Shown: piece by piece, positions 16,442 through 26,162 of the stretch | Numbering within the stretch: position 1 is the first letter of the stretch | Layout: every line of letters starts with the position of its first letter | Origin: Cellulomonas biazotea | Lineage (GTDB): Bacteria > Actinomycetota > Actinomycetes > Actinomycetales > Cellulomonadaceae | Direction of reading: 5' to 3' | DNA length: 64,000 bases | NCBI RefSeq assembly: GCF_004306155.1 | Contig: NZ_BIMR01000038.1 | Location: 42,766 to 106,765, forward strand | Translations under genes and position numbers: made by a program | The notes under the pieces: model-generated | The model's input: the letters and a program-made list of their open reading frames with translations, nothing else | Databases searched by the model: none | Told to the model about the DNA's origin: nothing

Positions 16442-18934
16442 TCAGCGGCGCCGCTTCCCCCGGTTCCCTCGCTTCGATGGTTGCCTCTTCCTCGCCCTCG
16501 GCGGCAGAGTGCTGGGTGCCCTGTCGGGCGGGACGAGACGCATGGCTCGCGCGAGGGCGTCGAGATCGGGGTCGAACGCCCACGGGTCGTCAAGCCACAG
16601 GGTCACGCGGGGACGGCCGTCGGGTGCCAGGAGCACCCCGAGCGCCCGATCGGCATGTTCCTGATGCTTCTTGGCCTCCAGGTACTGGCGCAGGTGCTCC
16701 CGGTTCGCCGGGGTGTCTGCGCCCGCGGCGAAGATGTAGATCCAGCGCCCGGTGTCGTCAGCGCCGCCCGTCGCGAAGGTATGAAAAGAGCCGTCAGCGC
16801 CGGCCGCGAGCGTGAGTGCGACACCGCCAGCGGTCGAAGCTTGAGCCTGCGCCGAGTAGCTATCGATATCGGAGGCCGCTCGCCACCAACCCGGTGCGCC
16901 GACCGCCGCCATCGCGTCGAAGATCTTGGCCAGTTGCGCGTGCATCGGCTCGCGACGGGGGCAGTCCACCTGTCGGCTCGAAAGGCCGTCATCGAAGTAC
17001 ATATGGGCATCGAGCTGATCGGTGAAGGTCCCCACGAGGGTTCGCCCCTGGTTCGCGTACTCACGTCGCTTCTTGGTCGTAGGAGGCTTGGAGTTGGCAT
17101 GCCGGGCGAAGATCCGGTCGGGGTCGGGTTCGAAGTAGAAGCCGCCAGCGACGAACCACATGAGGATGTCAAGTTCGTCCGTCCCTGTGATCCACATCGC
17201 AGCATCGCGGTTCGTTCGTCGACGCAGGTATGTGAGTAGGTGCTCCGGTCGATCGAGCACGCGCTGGAACACTAGGAGGTCGTGGACGCCCACCACCCAA
17301 GGCAACTGCGTCTGCGTGAGAACTCCGGCCTGAACCAGCTCCGACGTCGCAAGGGCGAGTGGCCCTAGGTCGTCGAGGCACGCGACGATGGAGTGGGTCT
17401 CGTGCACGTTGCTGAGATCCAACCACGTCCCGTCCTCCAGCCAGAGGCCGCGGTAATTCTCGATGATTGAGCGTAGGCGCGTGGCTTGCTCGGCCGCCTC
17501 GCCAATGGTCTTCATCACGTCGCCGTGTAGTTGCTGTACTCCGCCCTGGCGCGACTTGAGCCTGAAATCGCCCGCTTTGACTTCCACGCAGAGTGCAACG
17601 CCATCCAGCAAGACAAGCGCGTCAGCCTCCGCCACCGGCGCGTGCTGGTGCGTCGTGGACGTCGACGAGAGATCGTGATCGGCATCTCGGTGGCGATAAC
17701 GAACGTTCTGGCGGATGACGGCACGGCTGCGGAGGATCGTGTCGATCGTCGCCGAGACCAGGTTCTCGACCGCCTGGTCACGGGCTCGGCCGTAGCGAGT
17801 CCAGCTCGATGTCGTCTTCAGACGCGCCTCGCAGGTCCGACGGATCTCGTCCTCGGCTATCGCCCCAGGAAGGGGGAGGTAGCCGCGCCCGGGCGCGTGC
17901 AGGATCGCCTTTCCGGCCAGTGGGTTGCGTCCCTCGCAGAACTGACGAACCAGCTCCTCGGAGCTGCGGCCGTCGGGTCGCGCACTGAAGGTATCCAAAA
18001 CAGCCTGTGCGACGCGTACATCCAGCCCGGCCGCTTGCGCGACCTCCTTGGCCGTAGCCAATTGCAGTTCAGCGGGCGTGCGAAACAGTAGGTGCGCTGC
18101 AGCTCGCGTCGCCTCGCTCGGCGGCCCACCGGCCAGGTAAGCCTGGTGCAATTGTTGGAGCACCCCATCGAGCCGGTCGCCACCCACGGTGATGAGCGCT
18201 TCCCGGACGGCGAGGACGTCGTCATAGGTAAAGCCTAAGACATCGCCGAAAGCTGCGTCTGTCTTCGGCGTGCGAAGGACTCGCGCGTTAACCTCGGCAG
18301 CAATCTGAGGGTACTGACGTCCGCGTACGGAAATCTCGTGGCTCGCAAGCCGCCACGCGAGTTCGCTCATTCGAGTTTGGGAGGATCCGTCGACCCGCCA
18401 GCTCGTGCGCACGAGCCCGCGCATAGTCGCGAGCTGGACGATTGTTGCTCCGGTGGCGGCCAGGTCCGCGACGATGGACGCAGTGTCGACTGCGCACGTG
18501 GCGGCGCGTGTTGGCAACCCGAGTCCGAGCAGCACCAAGCCCACCACTTCGACTGCGGCCCAAGAGTCAAGCGGGCTCGTCTCGCTCTCTCTCCAGAGGG
18601 CAAGGTCGGGAGGCATGACGAACTGGCGCAGCAAGATCATCACGTCGAAGGCGTCATGCCCCCACACGAGGTCGTGCAATGCCGCGATTCCGTAGCTGAT
18701 GGCTTCGTCTAGATCATGGGTGCTCTGTGACTCTTCGGGTTCAGCGGGCCGCAGCTGCCCCGCCATGGCGTCAAGCTGTGCGCCGGTTGCGACGAGCGCT
18801 TCGCGGCTTGCTGCCACGAGCCTCAGTCGACGGCCATCTGGTGCCTCGAAGAGCGCCTCGTGGACCGTCAGTGGCTGGAGGTCTGCCCGGGCAGGGTCGG
18901 CCCATCGGGGCTTGTTGGAGGGATCGATCGCCAC
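16442..18934 (-). CDS. Large PD-(D/E)XK nuclease-domain protein, unknown family
   Basis: 830 residues from ATG 18934 (complement). A restriction-endonuclease-like core lies near residues 445-470: EADALVLLDGVALCVEVKAG. The Asp-strand-ExK arrangement has its E-V-K codons at 17576-17584. It is preceded by WTRYGRARDQAVENLVSATIDTILRS, a helix often found before such cores. The N-terminal 400 residues are helical and unfamiliar. The C-terminal third contains GGFYFEPDPDRIF and DLDALARAMRLVPP and ends in a very basic tail. No helicase or methyltransferase motifs are seen. Inside a mobile element beside BREX, an anti-phage or anti-plasmid nuclease is a reasonable inference, not a demonstrated one. Third-position GC is a little lower than in the chromosome around it. 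Confidence 0.7.
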   Translation of the reverse strand: MAIDPSNKPRWADPARADLQPLTVHEALFEAPDGRRLRLVAASREALVATGAQLDAMAGQLRPAEPEESQSTHDLDEAISYGIAALHDLVWGHDAFDVMILLRQFVMPPDLALWRESETSPLDSWAAVEVVGLVLLGLGLPTRAATCAVDTASIVADLAATGATIVQLATMRGLVRTSWRVDGSSQTRMSELAWRLASHEISVRGRQYPQIAAEVNARVLRTPKTDAAFGDVLGFTYDDVLAVREALITVGGDRLDGVLQQLHQAYLAGGPPSEATRAAAHLLFRTPAELQLATAKEVAQAAGLDVRVAQAVLDTFSARPDGRSSEELVRQFCEGRNPLAGKAILHAPGRGYLPLPGAIAEDEIRRTCEARLKTTSSWTRYGRARDQAVENLVSATIDTILRSRAVIRQNVRYRHRDADHDLSSTSTTHQHAPVAEADALVLLDGVALCVEVKAGDFRLKSRQGGVQQLHGDVMKTIGEAAEQATRLRSIIENYRGLWLEDGTWLDLSNVHETHSIVACLDDLGPLALATSELVQAGVLTQTQLPWVVGVHDLLVFQRVLDRPEHLLTYLRRRTNRDAAMWITGTDELDILMWFVAGGFYFEPDPDRIFARHANSKPPTTKKRREYANQGRTLVGTFTDQLDAHMYFDDGLSSRQVDCPRREPMHAQLAKIFDAMAAVGAPGWWRAASDIDSYSAQAQASTAGGVALTLAAGADGSFHTFATGGADDTGRWIYIFAAGADTPANREHLRQYLEAKKHQEHADRALGVLLAPDGRPRVTLWLDDPWAFDPDLDALARAMRLVPPDRAPSTLPPRARKRQPSKRGNRGKRRR

Positions 18935-18980
18935 GATCGAATACTTGCAGGCACGCCCGACACACGGCGGCGCCCCCGTC

Positions 18981-20123
18981 CTAGGCGAACGCGTCGGGTG
19001 CGTCCTTTCGTAGTCGCTCGATCGCCCGAGGCGCCTCCATCACCGGGATCACTGGCAACCGCTCCATCGCCTGCCACGTCGCCTCGCTGAACAGGTGCCC
19101 GTACAGGTCCATCGTCATCGTCGCCGTCGAGTGTCCGAGGATCACCTGCACCGCCTTCACGTCCGCCCCGGCTGCGATGAGCAGCGACGCCGCGGTGTGT
19201 CGCAGGTCGTGGATCGTCGTTCCCTCCACGCCCGCGCGCCGGGTCGCCTCCATCCACCCCGACCGCGCCCGGAAGTTGGTGTTTGTCCACACGCCCCCGG
19301 TCGGGCTCGGGAACAGGTACCCGCCCGGAGCCGTCCCCGCGACCCGCGTCCGCACGTACTCGTCCAGCGCCGCCGGCACCGGCACCGTCCGCGTCTGGTG
19401 CGTCTTGGTCGGCCCGAACACCGCCCCGCTGGTCCGCTTCGACTGCGTCGCGGCCCGGTGGACCCTAACCCCAAGCCCGTGCGGGGTCTGCACGACGTCG
19501 TCTACCCGCAGCGCCGCCATCTCCGAGAACCGGCACCCCGTGGTCCCGAGGAACAGCACGACTGGCTGGCACAGCGGCGGGACCGCCATGACGAGTCGGC
19601 CAAGCTGCTCCGGCCGAAGCCAGCGCGGCTCGCGCTTGGTCCCCCCGCGCGGCAGCGCGACCATCCGCGCGACGTTCACCGACAGCCGCCGGTCGCGGAT
19701 CGCGTAGTCGAACACCAGCCGGATCATCGACAGCGCCCGGCGCCGCGTCGCCGTCGCCAGCCCGCGCGCGGTCAGCGCCGACATCACCCGCTCGACGTCG
19801 GCCGCCGAGATCCCGGAAATCGGGTACGCCCCGATCTCCGGGATCACGTACTTGTCCAGCAGGAACCGCGTGGTCTCCTGGCTGCGCACCGCCAGGTGAC
19901 CACGCGAGGCCTGCCACTCCTCGGCCAGCGCCGCGAACGTCATCCGCCCGCGCGCCGGGTCGATCCACGAGCCGGCGTCCAGCTTCGCGAGCTGGTCGGC
20001 CTCCCAGCGCTTGGCATCGACCCGGCGCCCGAACGACCGCTGCGCGATGACCCGGCCCTCGAAGAACACCTTCGCGCGCCAGGTCACGTTGCCTGACGCA
20101 AGCGCCCGCCTGGTGACGGACAT
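18981..20123 (-). CDS. int: Tyrosine site-specific integrase of the tRNA-Arg element
   Basis: 380 residues from ATG 20123 (complement), which overlaps the stop of the excisionase-like gene as TGATG. The N-terminus has an AP2-like arm-binding region (VTWRAKVFFEGRVIAQRSFGRR, then AKRWEADQLAKLDAGSW), followed by the SAM-like core-binding domain (MTFAALAEEWQASRG). The catalytic domain has TGCRFSEMAALRVDD (first Arg), IHDLRHTAAS (His-x-x-Arg) and VQVILGHSTATMTMDLYGHLF (His and nucleophilic Tyr). All catalytic positions are present, so the enzyme should be active. It would recombine the 45-bp att repeats in tRNA-Arg. Its position in the middle of the element is unusual. Confidence 0.93.
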   Translation of the reverse strand: MSVTRRALASGNVTWRAKVFFEGRVIAQRSFGRRVDAKRWEADQLAKLDAGSWIDPARGRMTFAALAEEWQASRGHLAVRSQETTRFLLDKYVIPEIGAYPISGISAADVERVMSALTARGLATATRRRALSMIRLVFDYAIRDRRLSVNVARMVALPRGGTKREPRWLRPEQLGRLVMAVPPLCQPVVLFLGTTGCRFSEMAALRVDDVVQTPHGLGVRVHRAATQSKRTSGAVFGPTKTHQTRTVPVPAALDEYVRTRVAGTAPGGYLFPSPTGGVWTNTNFRARSGWMEATRRAGVEGTTIHDLRHTAASLLIAAGADVKAVQVILGHSTATMTMDLYGHLFSEATWQAMERLPVIPVMEAPRAIERLRKDAPDAFA

Positions 20124-20335
20124 CAGCGCCGCTTCACCGGCATCGTCGGCTCGCGCTCGACCCACGCCGCCGGGAGGAGGATCACCGTGCCGAGCCGTCG
20201 GTACGGGATCTGCTCGTGCTCGACCAGGTGGTACAGCGTCCGGGGCGGCACCCCGAGCACCCGCGCGGCGTCCTTCACGCGGTAGTACTGCCGGGCGGGG
20301 GTGGTGGGGACGGTGTGCTGTGCGGTGGTGGTCAT
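20123..20335 (-). CDS. xis: Excisionase-like helix-turn-helix protein
   Basis: 70 residues from ATG 20335 (complement). The core YYRVKDAARVLGVPPRTLYHLVEHEQIPYRRLGTVILLPAAWVERE is a MerR/excisionase-type winged helix: a helix-turn-helix at DAARVLGVPPRTLYHLV, then the short wing (IPYRRLGTVILLP). Such proteins bend DNA at the element ends and turn the integrase toward excision. The stop overlaps the int start as TGATG, so both are made from one message. The gene lies 36 nt downstream of the decayed relaxase gene. Confidence 0.85.
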   Translation of the reverse strand: MTTTAQHTVPTTPARQYYRVKDAARVLGVPPRTLYHLVEHEQIPYRRLGTVILLPAAWVEREPTMPVKRR

Positions 20336-20371
20336 GACCTTCTCCTTCTGTTGGGTTGGGTGTTGCGGTGG

Positions 20372-23266
20372 TCAGCGACCGAGCACAGGCCCATCGGCGG
20401 ACGACGGCGGCACTCCGGTCCAGTAGTGCGGCGCGGGCTGTGGAGGCACGACGCTCCACGGTTGCTGTGGACGCGCGGGCGGCACGAGGGGCGCGGCCCG
20501 GCCGGGGTGGTATGCGTCCCAGGTCTCGGTGGCGCTGGGCTCGGCGTGGCTGGTCGCGAGGATCCGCTCGAGCACCTCCCGGCCCGATGGCGGCGCCTGG
20601 CCCGGCAGGCACTCTGGGTCGCCGCCGTCGACAACGACGTAGGTGCGGTTCGCGTGGCGGCCGCGGCTCATCGCGACGTACAGGTCCTCGCGGCCCATGC
20701 CGGGGGTGGCGATGGTGTGGGTCTCGTCGACGGTCATGCCCTGCGTGCGGGCGATGGTCGTGGCGTAGCCGAGCTCGACGTGCTCGGCCACGTACTCGGT
20801 GGGGAGCCGGACGGTGGGCGCGTCGTCGTGGCTGGTGGGGCGGGCGCGCAGGGATCCGTCGGGCAGGACGGCGGTGACGTCCCACAGGGCGCCGTTGCGC
20901 ACGAACCCGTCGGCGGTGGTCAGGCGTCGGTCGTTGCGGCGGGTGACGATCCGATCGCCGACGCCAGCGATCAGCCCGTCGTGCAGTATCACCCCGGAGC
21001 GGGCGACGTCGCCGATGGTGACGCGGTCGGCGCGGACCCGGGCATTGAGCTCGCGGACGGTCCGGTTGTCGACCGACTGCAGTACCGCGACCCGGCCCTC
21101 CTCACTGGCCGTAGTGACGGCGTTGATCGCGGTGTCGAGCATGGCGTCGTGGTCGCCGGAGCTGATCGCGCCGTGGGCCTCGTAGGCGTCGAGCGCGCCC
21201 GGGTGCCCGCGGCGCAACTCGAGGCTCGCGCGGGCCTCCCACGGCTGGCTGAACCGCCAGAGGCTGGTGAGCTCGGCGGTGGGTCCGCGACGGGCGAGCA
21301 TGCCGAACGCCCCGCCGGGCGTCGACGGACCCGCGCTGCAAGTGATCGCCGACGAGCAGCACTTTGGCGGTCGCGGCTCGCGCCTGCTCGACGATCGCCG
21401 CCAGCGTGCGGGTGTCGGCAAGGGATGCTTCGTCGACGATGACGAGCTGCCCGGGGGAGAACCGCCACTTGTCCTGCTCGGCGCGCACCCGCCACTGCTC
21501 CTCCCGCGCCGCGCGCATCTCGCGGAAGTCGCCCGCCGCCTCGCGGGCGATGGCGTCGGCGTACCGGAGTGCGCGGGCCGTGCCGCCGTCGCCCGTGGAC
21601 TCGTGCAGCCACTTGGCCGTCGTCTCGCACGGGATCCCCAGCGACTCGGCGAGCGCCCGAGCTGCGGTGGCCGACGGCGCCAGGCCGACGACGGGTCCGA
21701 TACCGCGGCCCCAGAACGTCGTGAGCGCGGCCAGGGTTGACGTCTTTCCGGAGCCTGCCGGGCCGACCAGCACGTCGAGGAGTCGACCGGAGGTGACGAC
21801 GGCTTCGGCGGCCGCGCGTTGGTCGGCTGCAAGGGCGCCGAGGTGCTGCTCGGTGCGCAGTGCCGGCTGTCCGAGCATGGCGCGCGCCCGATGCGGGAAG
21901 CCGTCGGCCTCGGCGGCGTCGATGAGCACCTTCTCTGCAACAAGCAATTCGGTCGAGGTGTACAGCGACTCGCCGACCCTCCGGGTGGCCGGGTCGCGGT
22001 TGTCATCCAGTTGCACGCACGCCGCTGTGGCCTCGGAGGTGATGGCGCTGAGCAGGGCACGCCGCTCCTCGGGCGACGCCATCCGCAGCAGCTTGGAGGA
22101 GCGGACGGCGGCGGCGCCGAGGTTCCACGTCGTCCACACCGACCGCCGCGTCGACACGTCGTCGAGCACCTGGGCGACCATCGCCGCGCGCACCTCCGGG
22201 CCGACGTCGTGCGCGTGCAACGCCCGCCCGTAGGCGCCTGGCCAGGGCCCGCTCGGCCAGGTCGTGCGGCTCGAGCCCGGTGAGCGCGCGGGCGCGATTC
22301 GTCCAGTCCGCCAGGAGGTCCGCAAGTGGCCGAACCGTCTTCGGCGGCCGCGTCGCCCGGGTCAGGTGCTGGCGCGCTCGGGTGGCTTCCACCCGCGTAG
22401 GTGCCCGGCCGTGGGCGGCCTCGAACCGGGCGAGCCACTCCTGCTCGGCGCAGTGGATCGCCTCTGCGCGGGTCGAAAAGTGTGCGAGCAGGTCGTCGCC
22501 GATCCTGTCGACCTCGAACGCGGGGTTGCGGCGGGGGCCGCGGTCGCGCATCGACCACTCGACCGGCAGGCGGCGAGCCAGCTCGTCCGCCAGCAGCGCG
22601 TCATAGAGCTCGGACACGGTGACGACCGCCGCGTGCACCGTCCGGCCGTCCAGGCTGCGCCACGCACCGTCGAGGCCCTGGACCTTGTTCGCGATGACGA
22701 CGTGGGTGTGCAGGTTCGGGTCACCGGCTCGGGTGTCCCAGTGGTCGAACGCCGCGGCGACCATGCCGCGGGTGCGGACCTGATGACGCCCTGCCTCGCC
22801 GATGCGCGTGCGGATGACGCGGTGCTCGACGAACTCCAGCGAGGACGCCAGCGCCGCCCGGTGCGCGTCATAGACGATGACGCGTGTCGCGTCATCGGCC
22901 AGCGCCCACAGCACCGAGACTGACTTCGGCGCCGTGAACGTCAGGTCGAACCCCACCACTGCGTGACGCTTCCCGTCATCGAACCGGCTATAGGGCCGCC
23001 CTAGCGCGTCATCGGTCAGTGGGTCGATGCCATCACGGAACACGGCCGTCATCGCCGCCTCGGTGACGACGTCGCCCGCTCGGAGGCGCCGCGCGGCGTC
23101 GCCGAGGCCAGGCGAGTCCCTCGCCGTACCAGCGCCCGGCCGGGCTGCCGGTCCGCTCGTAGTACGCGGTGAGCGACGCCCCGGCGTCGAGGCCAGCGTC
23201 GCCCGCGGCGACGTGCCGGGTCAGGTAGGCGTAGCCGTCCCCAGCCGTCAGCTTGTGCATCGACAT
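20372..23266 (-). pseudogene. MobF/TraA-type relaxase-helicase, three frameshifts
   Basis: About 965 codons from ATG 23266 (complement; start MSMHKLTAGDGYAYLTRHVA). Relaxase motifs are present: FDLTFTAPKSVSVLWAL and the metal-binding three-His block DPNLHTHVVIANKVQ. They are followed by an SF1 helicase part with VLVGPAGSGKTSTLAA (Walker A), VIVDEASLAD (Walker B) and ATTIARTQGMTVDETHTI near the C-terminus. The frame changes three times, near 23110 (after WYGEGLA), 22233 (after RALAR) and 21324 (after GSVDA). Each change is explained by one extra base. TraA-like proteins nick oriT and pilot the strand during conjugation. With these breaks the element should not mobilise itself. Sequencing errors are possible, though three in one direction in one gene would be many. 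Confidence 0.85.
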
Positions 23267-23587
23267 CACCGGCACCACCTCCCTCGCGACTCCGTCGCTA
23301 CCTGCAGGTGTGCGGCACCGGGGGAGAAGATGCGCACCTGCCGCCGCGACGGCGTTCAGGAAGAGGTGTGCCAGCGGCATTACCAACGTGAGGCTTCACG
23401 GGAGATCTGACCAAAGTCAGCGCTCCGCCATGTCGGGGCTCAGCCGTCGCGTCGTACACCGAGCCGAGCGAGACATCCACGAGGGTCGAAAGGCCGCTCG
23501 AGGTCTCCTGGTCTAGGCCGTCCGGGGGAGCGGGCCTGTCAACAGCGCTGCCCTCTTCGTACCCTCTTCGTGGGAGGGAGCCTTCGG
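23267..23587. other. Divergent intergenic region, possible oriT location
   Basis: This 321-nt gap separates the relaxase pseudogene (minus) from the CoiA-like gene (plus). It contains a 10-bp palindrome ACCTGCAGGT at 23300-23309 and a CCCTCTTCGT direct repeat at 23552-23571. The origin of transfer of MobF elements is often next to the relaxase start, but no convincing nick-site hairpin is visible. Confidence 0.3.
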
Positions 23588-24730
23588 ATGCCGCTGGTGG
23601 CCGAAGTCGATGGCGCACGAGTGGTGTCGATCGATCTGGACGATGACGCCTGGGATGCGCTGCGGTTGAGATCCCGCGGCGGCGCTCTCCGATTCCCTGC
23701 CTGCGCCTCAGCCGCCTACCTCCGCACGTCCCGTCGAGGCTTGCGGCACTTCGCGCATGCGCCGGGGGCGGGTGGTTGCGGCGCGCACGGCGACGAGTCG
23801 GCCGCACACATGCAGGCGAAGGCGCTGATCATCGCCGCGGCGCGGGCTGCCGGCTGGCAGGCCGAGCCGGAGGTTCCCGGCCCCGGTTACCAAGCAGACG
23901 TCCTGACCACCTCTCCCACGGGTGTTCGACTGAACTTCGAGGTGCAACTCGCACGCGAAGAGGACACCGACTACCGAACGCGAAGCCTCAGGCGGACGGC
24001 TGACGGATGCCGCGTGTTGTGGCTCACCCGTTATCCACTCCCGCCGCGCGGAGATTGGGAGCCAGACCCGCTTGCGGTGCCGGACCCGCGCGCGCCGCAG
24101 GCGCGGCTCGTGGAGACCGAGGGGCAGCAGTTCAGCGTCCTTCTCGATCGCATGTGCTCGCTCGAAGAGGCGGTGACGGACCTCCTGTCAGGAAGGATCG
24201 TCCTGCGGGCGCAGATCAGTGGGGAACGGGTGCTTCGCGTGGTTCTGGCTCGGCGAGCGTGCTGGAGCTGCAGCGCCCGGATATCCCTCTGGCGAGTCGT
24301 CGGCGAACACACCGTCGGTGCGTGTGGGCGGTGGGCCGACGCAGACGCCGTGCGGCTGGTCGAGCATGCCCATGCCGAAACCAAGCGGGAGCAGGCGCAA
24401 GACATCCGCGCGGCGGTCGCCGCTCGCATCAAGGACCTCCGCTGGCCTGCGATGGCCGGTCTGTCATCGCGGGCCTCGGAGGAGGCGGGCAAAACATACA
24501 TGGCGTTCTCCTGCTGGCAGTGCGGCCGGGTGCAGGGCGACCACTACCTCTCCCAGGTCTGGGTCGAGGCCGCCTACAACCCAGACCAGCCGGAGGTACT
24601 GGTTAGTCGAGGCGCGAGCGCTGTCGAAGTCCCGCACTGGTGCCGACCGCCCGAAGGAGCGACGCCGTGCCGGAGCTTGCCATCTCCTGCGCCGCCGTCG
24701 TCGCGTACCGACGAGGACGGCATTAGATGA
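23588..24730 (+). CDS. CoiA-like protein with predicted nuclease domain
   Basis: 380 residues from ATG 23588, chosen because GGGAGGGAG lies 7 nt upstream; the frame also opens at GTG 23570. The N-terminal third follows the CoiA family plan: an FPACASAAYLR segment, then RRGLRHFAHAPG, then HMQAKALIIAAARAAGWQAEPE. A PD-(D/E)XK-type core follows (GYQADVLTT, then LNFEVQLA and a strand with VLWLTRYPL). The C-terminal half contains Cys pairs (CWSCSAR and CWQCGR) that may bind zinc. CoiA proteins are known from competence, but related nucleases also sit in defence islands. As cargo of this element the second role is more likely. The first Cys of the usual CPxC pair is missing (FPAC). Confidence 0.65.
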   Translation: MPLVAEVDGARVVSIDLDDDAWDALRLRSRGGALRFPACASAAYLRTSRRGLRHFAHAPGAGGCGAHGDESAAHMQAKALIIAAARAAGWQAEPEVPGPGYQADVLTTSPTGVRLNFEVQLAREEDTDYRTRSLRRTADGCRVLWLTRYPLPPRGDWEPDPLAVPDPRAPQARLVETEGQQFSVLLDRMCSLEEAVTDLLSGRIVLRAQISGERVLRVVLARRACWSCSARISLWRVVGEHTVGACGRWADADAVRLVEHAHAETKREQAQDIRAAVAARIKDLRWPAMAGLSSRASEEAGKTYMAFSCWQCGRVQGDHYLSQVWVEAAYNPDQPEVLVSRGASAVEVPHWCRPPEGATPCRSLPSPAPPSSRTDEDGIR

Positions 24731-25000
24731 CTCCGCACCGCCGTTTTCGGTGAGGGCGACGCAGGGCAGACCTCCTCATCGTCCACGCCACGGAGCGCCG
24801 CCGAGACGACAACGTCGGCACAGCCACGGACCTTGAGTGCTACTGCGGCGCCCGAGGACGCGTCGAGAGAAGCGGTCGCGGCCCGACCGGGTGCTCACTA
24901 CTTGGCTACCTGCCGAGAGCCGATGACGGGCGGCGACTCCTCTTGCATCTCGCTGCTCGTCCGGGCCTCACCGGCCGCCATACGGTGAGAAGGTTCGTCC

Positions 25001-25747
25001 ATGTCCAAGGACCTGATCACCCTCGAGTGCGATGCCGCGCGCTCGCGGCGGAGGGGGCGGGGCATTCCGAGAGACACTGTCGTCCGGCTCGTGGCCGCCG
25101 GAGCGGGCTTCTGCTACAAGCCGGACTGCCCAACGGGCTTCCTGTGGCACGAGTTTGAAGACGGGAGCGCGGTCAAGCTCGCTCAGGTAGCCCACATCAT
25201 CGCGGCTAGCCCGACGGGGCCGCGTGCCGATCCGGCGGCGACGCATCAGGAACTCGTTTCGCCGGCGAACCTGCTCCTTCTGTGCCCGACTTGCCACGTC
25301 GTAGTGGACAGGGCGCCCGACCGCTTCGCTGTCGCGACCCTCGAAGCGTGGAAGAGCGAGCACGAATCAAGAGTCGCTGCCATTTGGGGTGTGAGACGCT
25401 TCGACGATCGCGATTCTTTGCGCCGGGAAGTTGAGACTCTCCTGCTTGAGAACCGAGCGGTCTGGGAAACCTACGGACCCGAGTCAGACGCCGCGCGGAC
25501 CCTCCAGCCAGACGCACCTCTGGCATGGCAGCGGGAGGTAGTTCGGCAGGTGATACCAAACAACTCGCGCCTGTTGCGCCTGCTCGATGCCAATACCGAT
25601 CTCCTCGAGCCATCCGAGCGCCGAGTTGTGGCTGCCTTCCGACTCCACGCGCGCGGCCTCGAAGAGCGACATCTTGGAGGAGTCGTCAACAAATTTGCAC
25701 CGCGGTTCCCAGCCGAAATGAACGAGATCCTACTTCCAGGAGCGTGA
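25001..25747 (+). CDS. HNH endonuclease-domain protein
   Basis: 248 residues from ATG 25001. An HNH module spans residues 35-110: FCYKPDCPTGFLW (first zinc Cys pair), VAHIIAASPTGPRADP (catalytic His of the AHI motif), SPANLLLLCPTCHVVVD (Asn and second CxxC/His group). The C-terminal 130 residues are helical, with LRREVETLLLENRAVWETYGPESD and RRVVAAFRLHARGLEERH, and look like a recognition or partner-binding part. ATG of the next gene follows the TGA by one base, so the two are coupled. A 270-nt gap precedes the gene and may hold the promoter. HNH proteins with helical tails are common effectors in anti-phage modules; the target is unknown. Confidence 0.8.
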   Translation: MSKDLITLECDAARSRRRGRGIPRDTVVRLVAAGAGFCYKPDCPTGFLWHEFEDGSAVKLAQVAHIIAASPTGPRADPAATHQELVSPANLLLLCPTCHVVVDRAPDRFAVATLEAWKSEHESRVAAIWGVRRFDDRDSLRREVETLLLENRAVWETYGPESDAARTLQPDAPLAWQREVVRQVIPNNSRLLRLLDANTDLLEPSERRVVAAFRLHARGLEERHLGGVVNKFAPRFPAEMNEILLPGA

Positions 25748-25748
25748 G

Positions 25749-26162
25749 ATGGCGGAACAAGGCTACTATGAAAAGCGACCCCGGCCCGAGCACAGGGCGT
25801 ACCTAGAGAAGCGCTTGATGGAGCGCCCCGTTGTTGACTCGGTCGAGTTCGCCGACGATTTCAGGATGACGGTCTTGCGCGATGGTAAGTCCACCATCCA
25901 CGCCTACATCACAAATCAGTATGAGTTGGGCGTGGCTGACGTCGACGAGATCCTTGCGCTTGCTCCGGAGACGACCTGCATCGTGTCGACAATGGACTAC
26001 AACCACTACTCCGCTGAAGCAAAGGAGTCTGCCAAGGAGCGCGGAGTGGGCCTCTTCAAGGCAACAGAGCTCCTAGGTGCGGTCTATCATGATGGTGCAG
26101 CCTTCCTCGAATACCTGCCTCCTCGCGAGCGTGAGAGACTGCGCCAACGTAACAGTTCCTGA
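25749..26162 (+). CDS. Unknown protein, restriction-endonuclease-like C-terminus, partner of the HNH gene
   Basis: 137 residues from ATG 25749, one base after the HNH stop. Residues 30-75 form strands (VVDSVEFADDFRMTVLRDGKSTIHAYITNQYELGV). Residues 85-125 read TTCIVSTMDYNHYSAEAKESAKERGVGLFKATELLGAVY, matching the last strand-helix part of Mrr-like REase folds (a Ser/Thr-rich strand, an A-x-x-x-A helix, then a strand and the final helix). The usual D-(D/E)XK acids are not clear, so it may be a specificity or regulatory subunit, or an inactive homologue. No family name is known to me. It is tightly paired with the HNH gene and overlaps the next frame. Confidence 0.5.
   Translation: MAEQGYYEKRPRPEHRAYLEKRLMERPVVDSVEFADDFRMTVLRDGKSTIHAYITNQYELGVADVDEILALAPETTCIVSTMDYNHYSAEAKESAKERGVGLFKATELLGAVYHDGAAFLEYLPPRERERLRQRNSS

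Noticed and set aside
18981..20885. A 634-residue integrase with a long N-terminal extension
   Set aside because: The extension crosses the excisionase and relaxase genes and is Arg/Pro-rich; ATG 20123 gives a normal 380-residue integrase and a TGATG overlap with xis.
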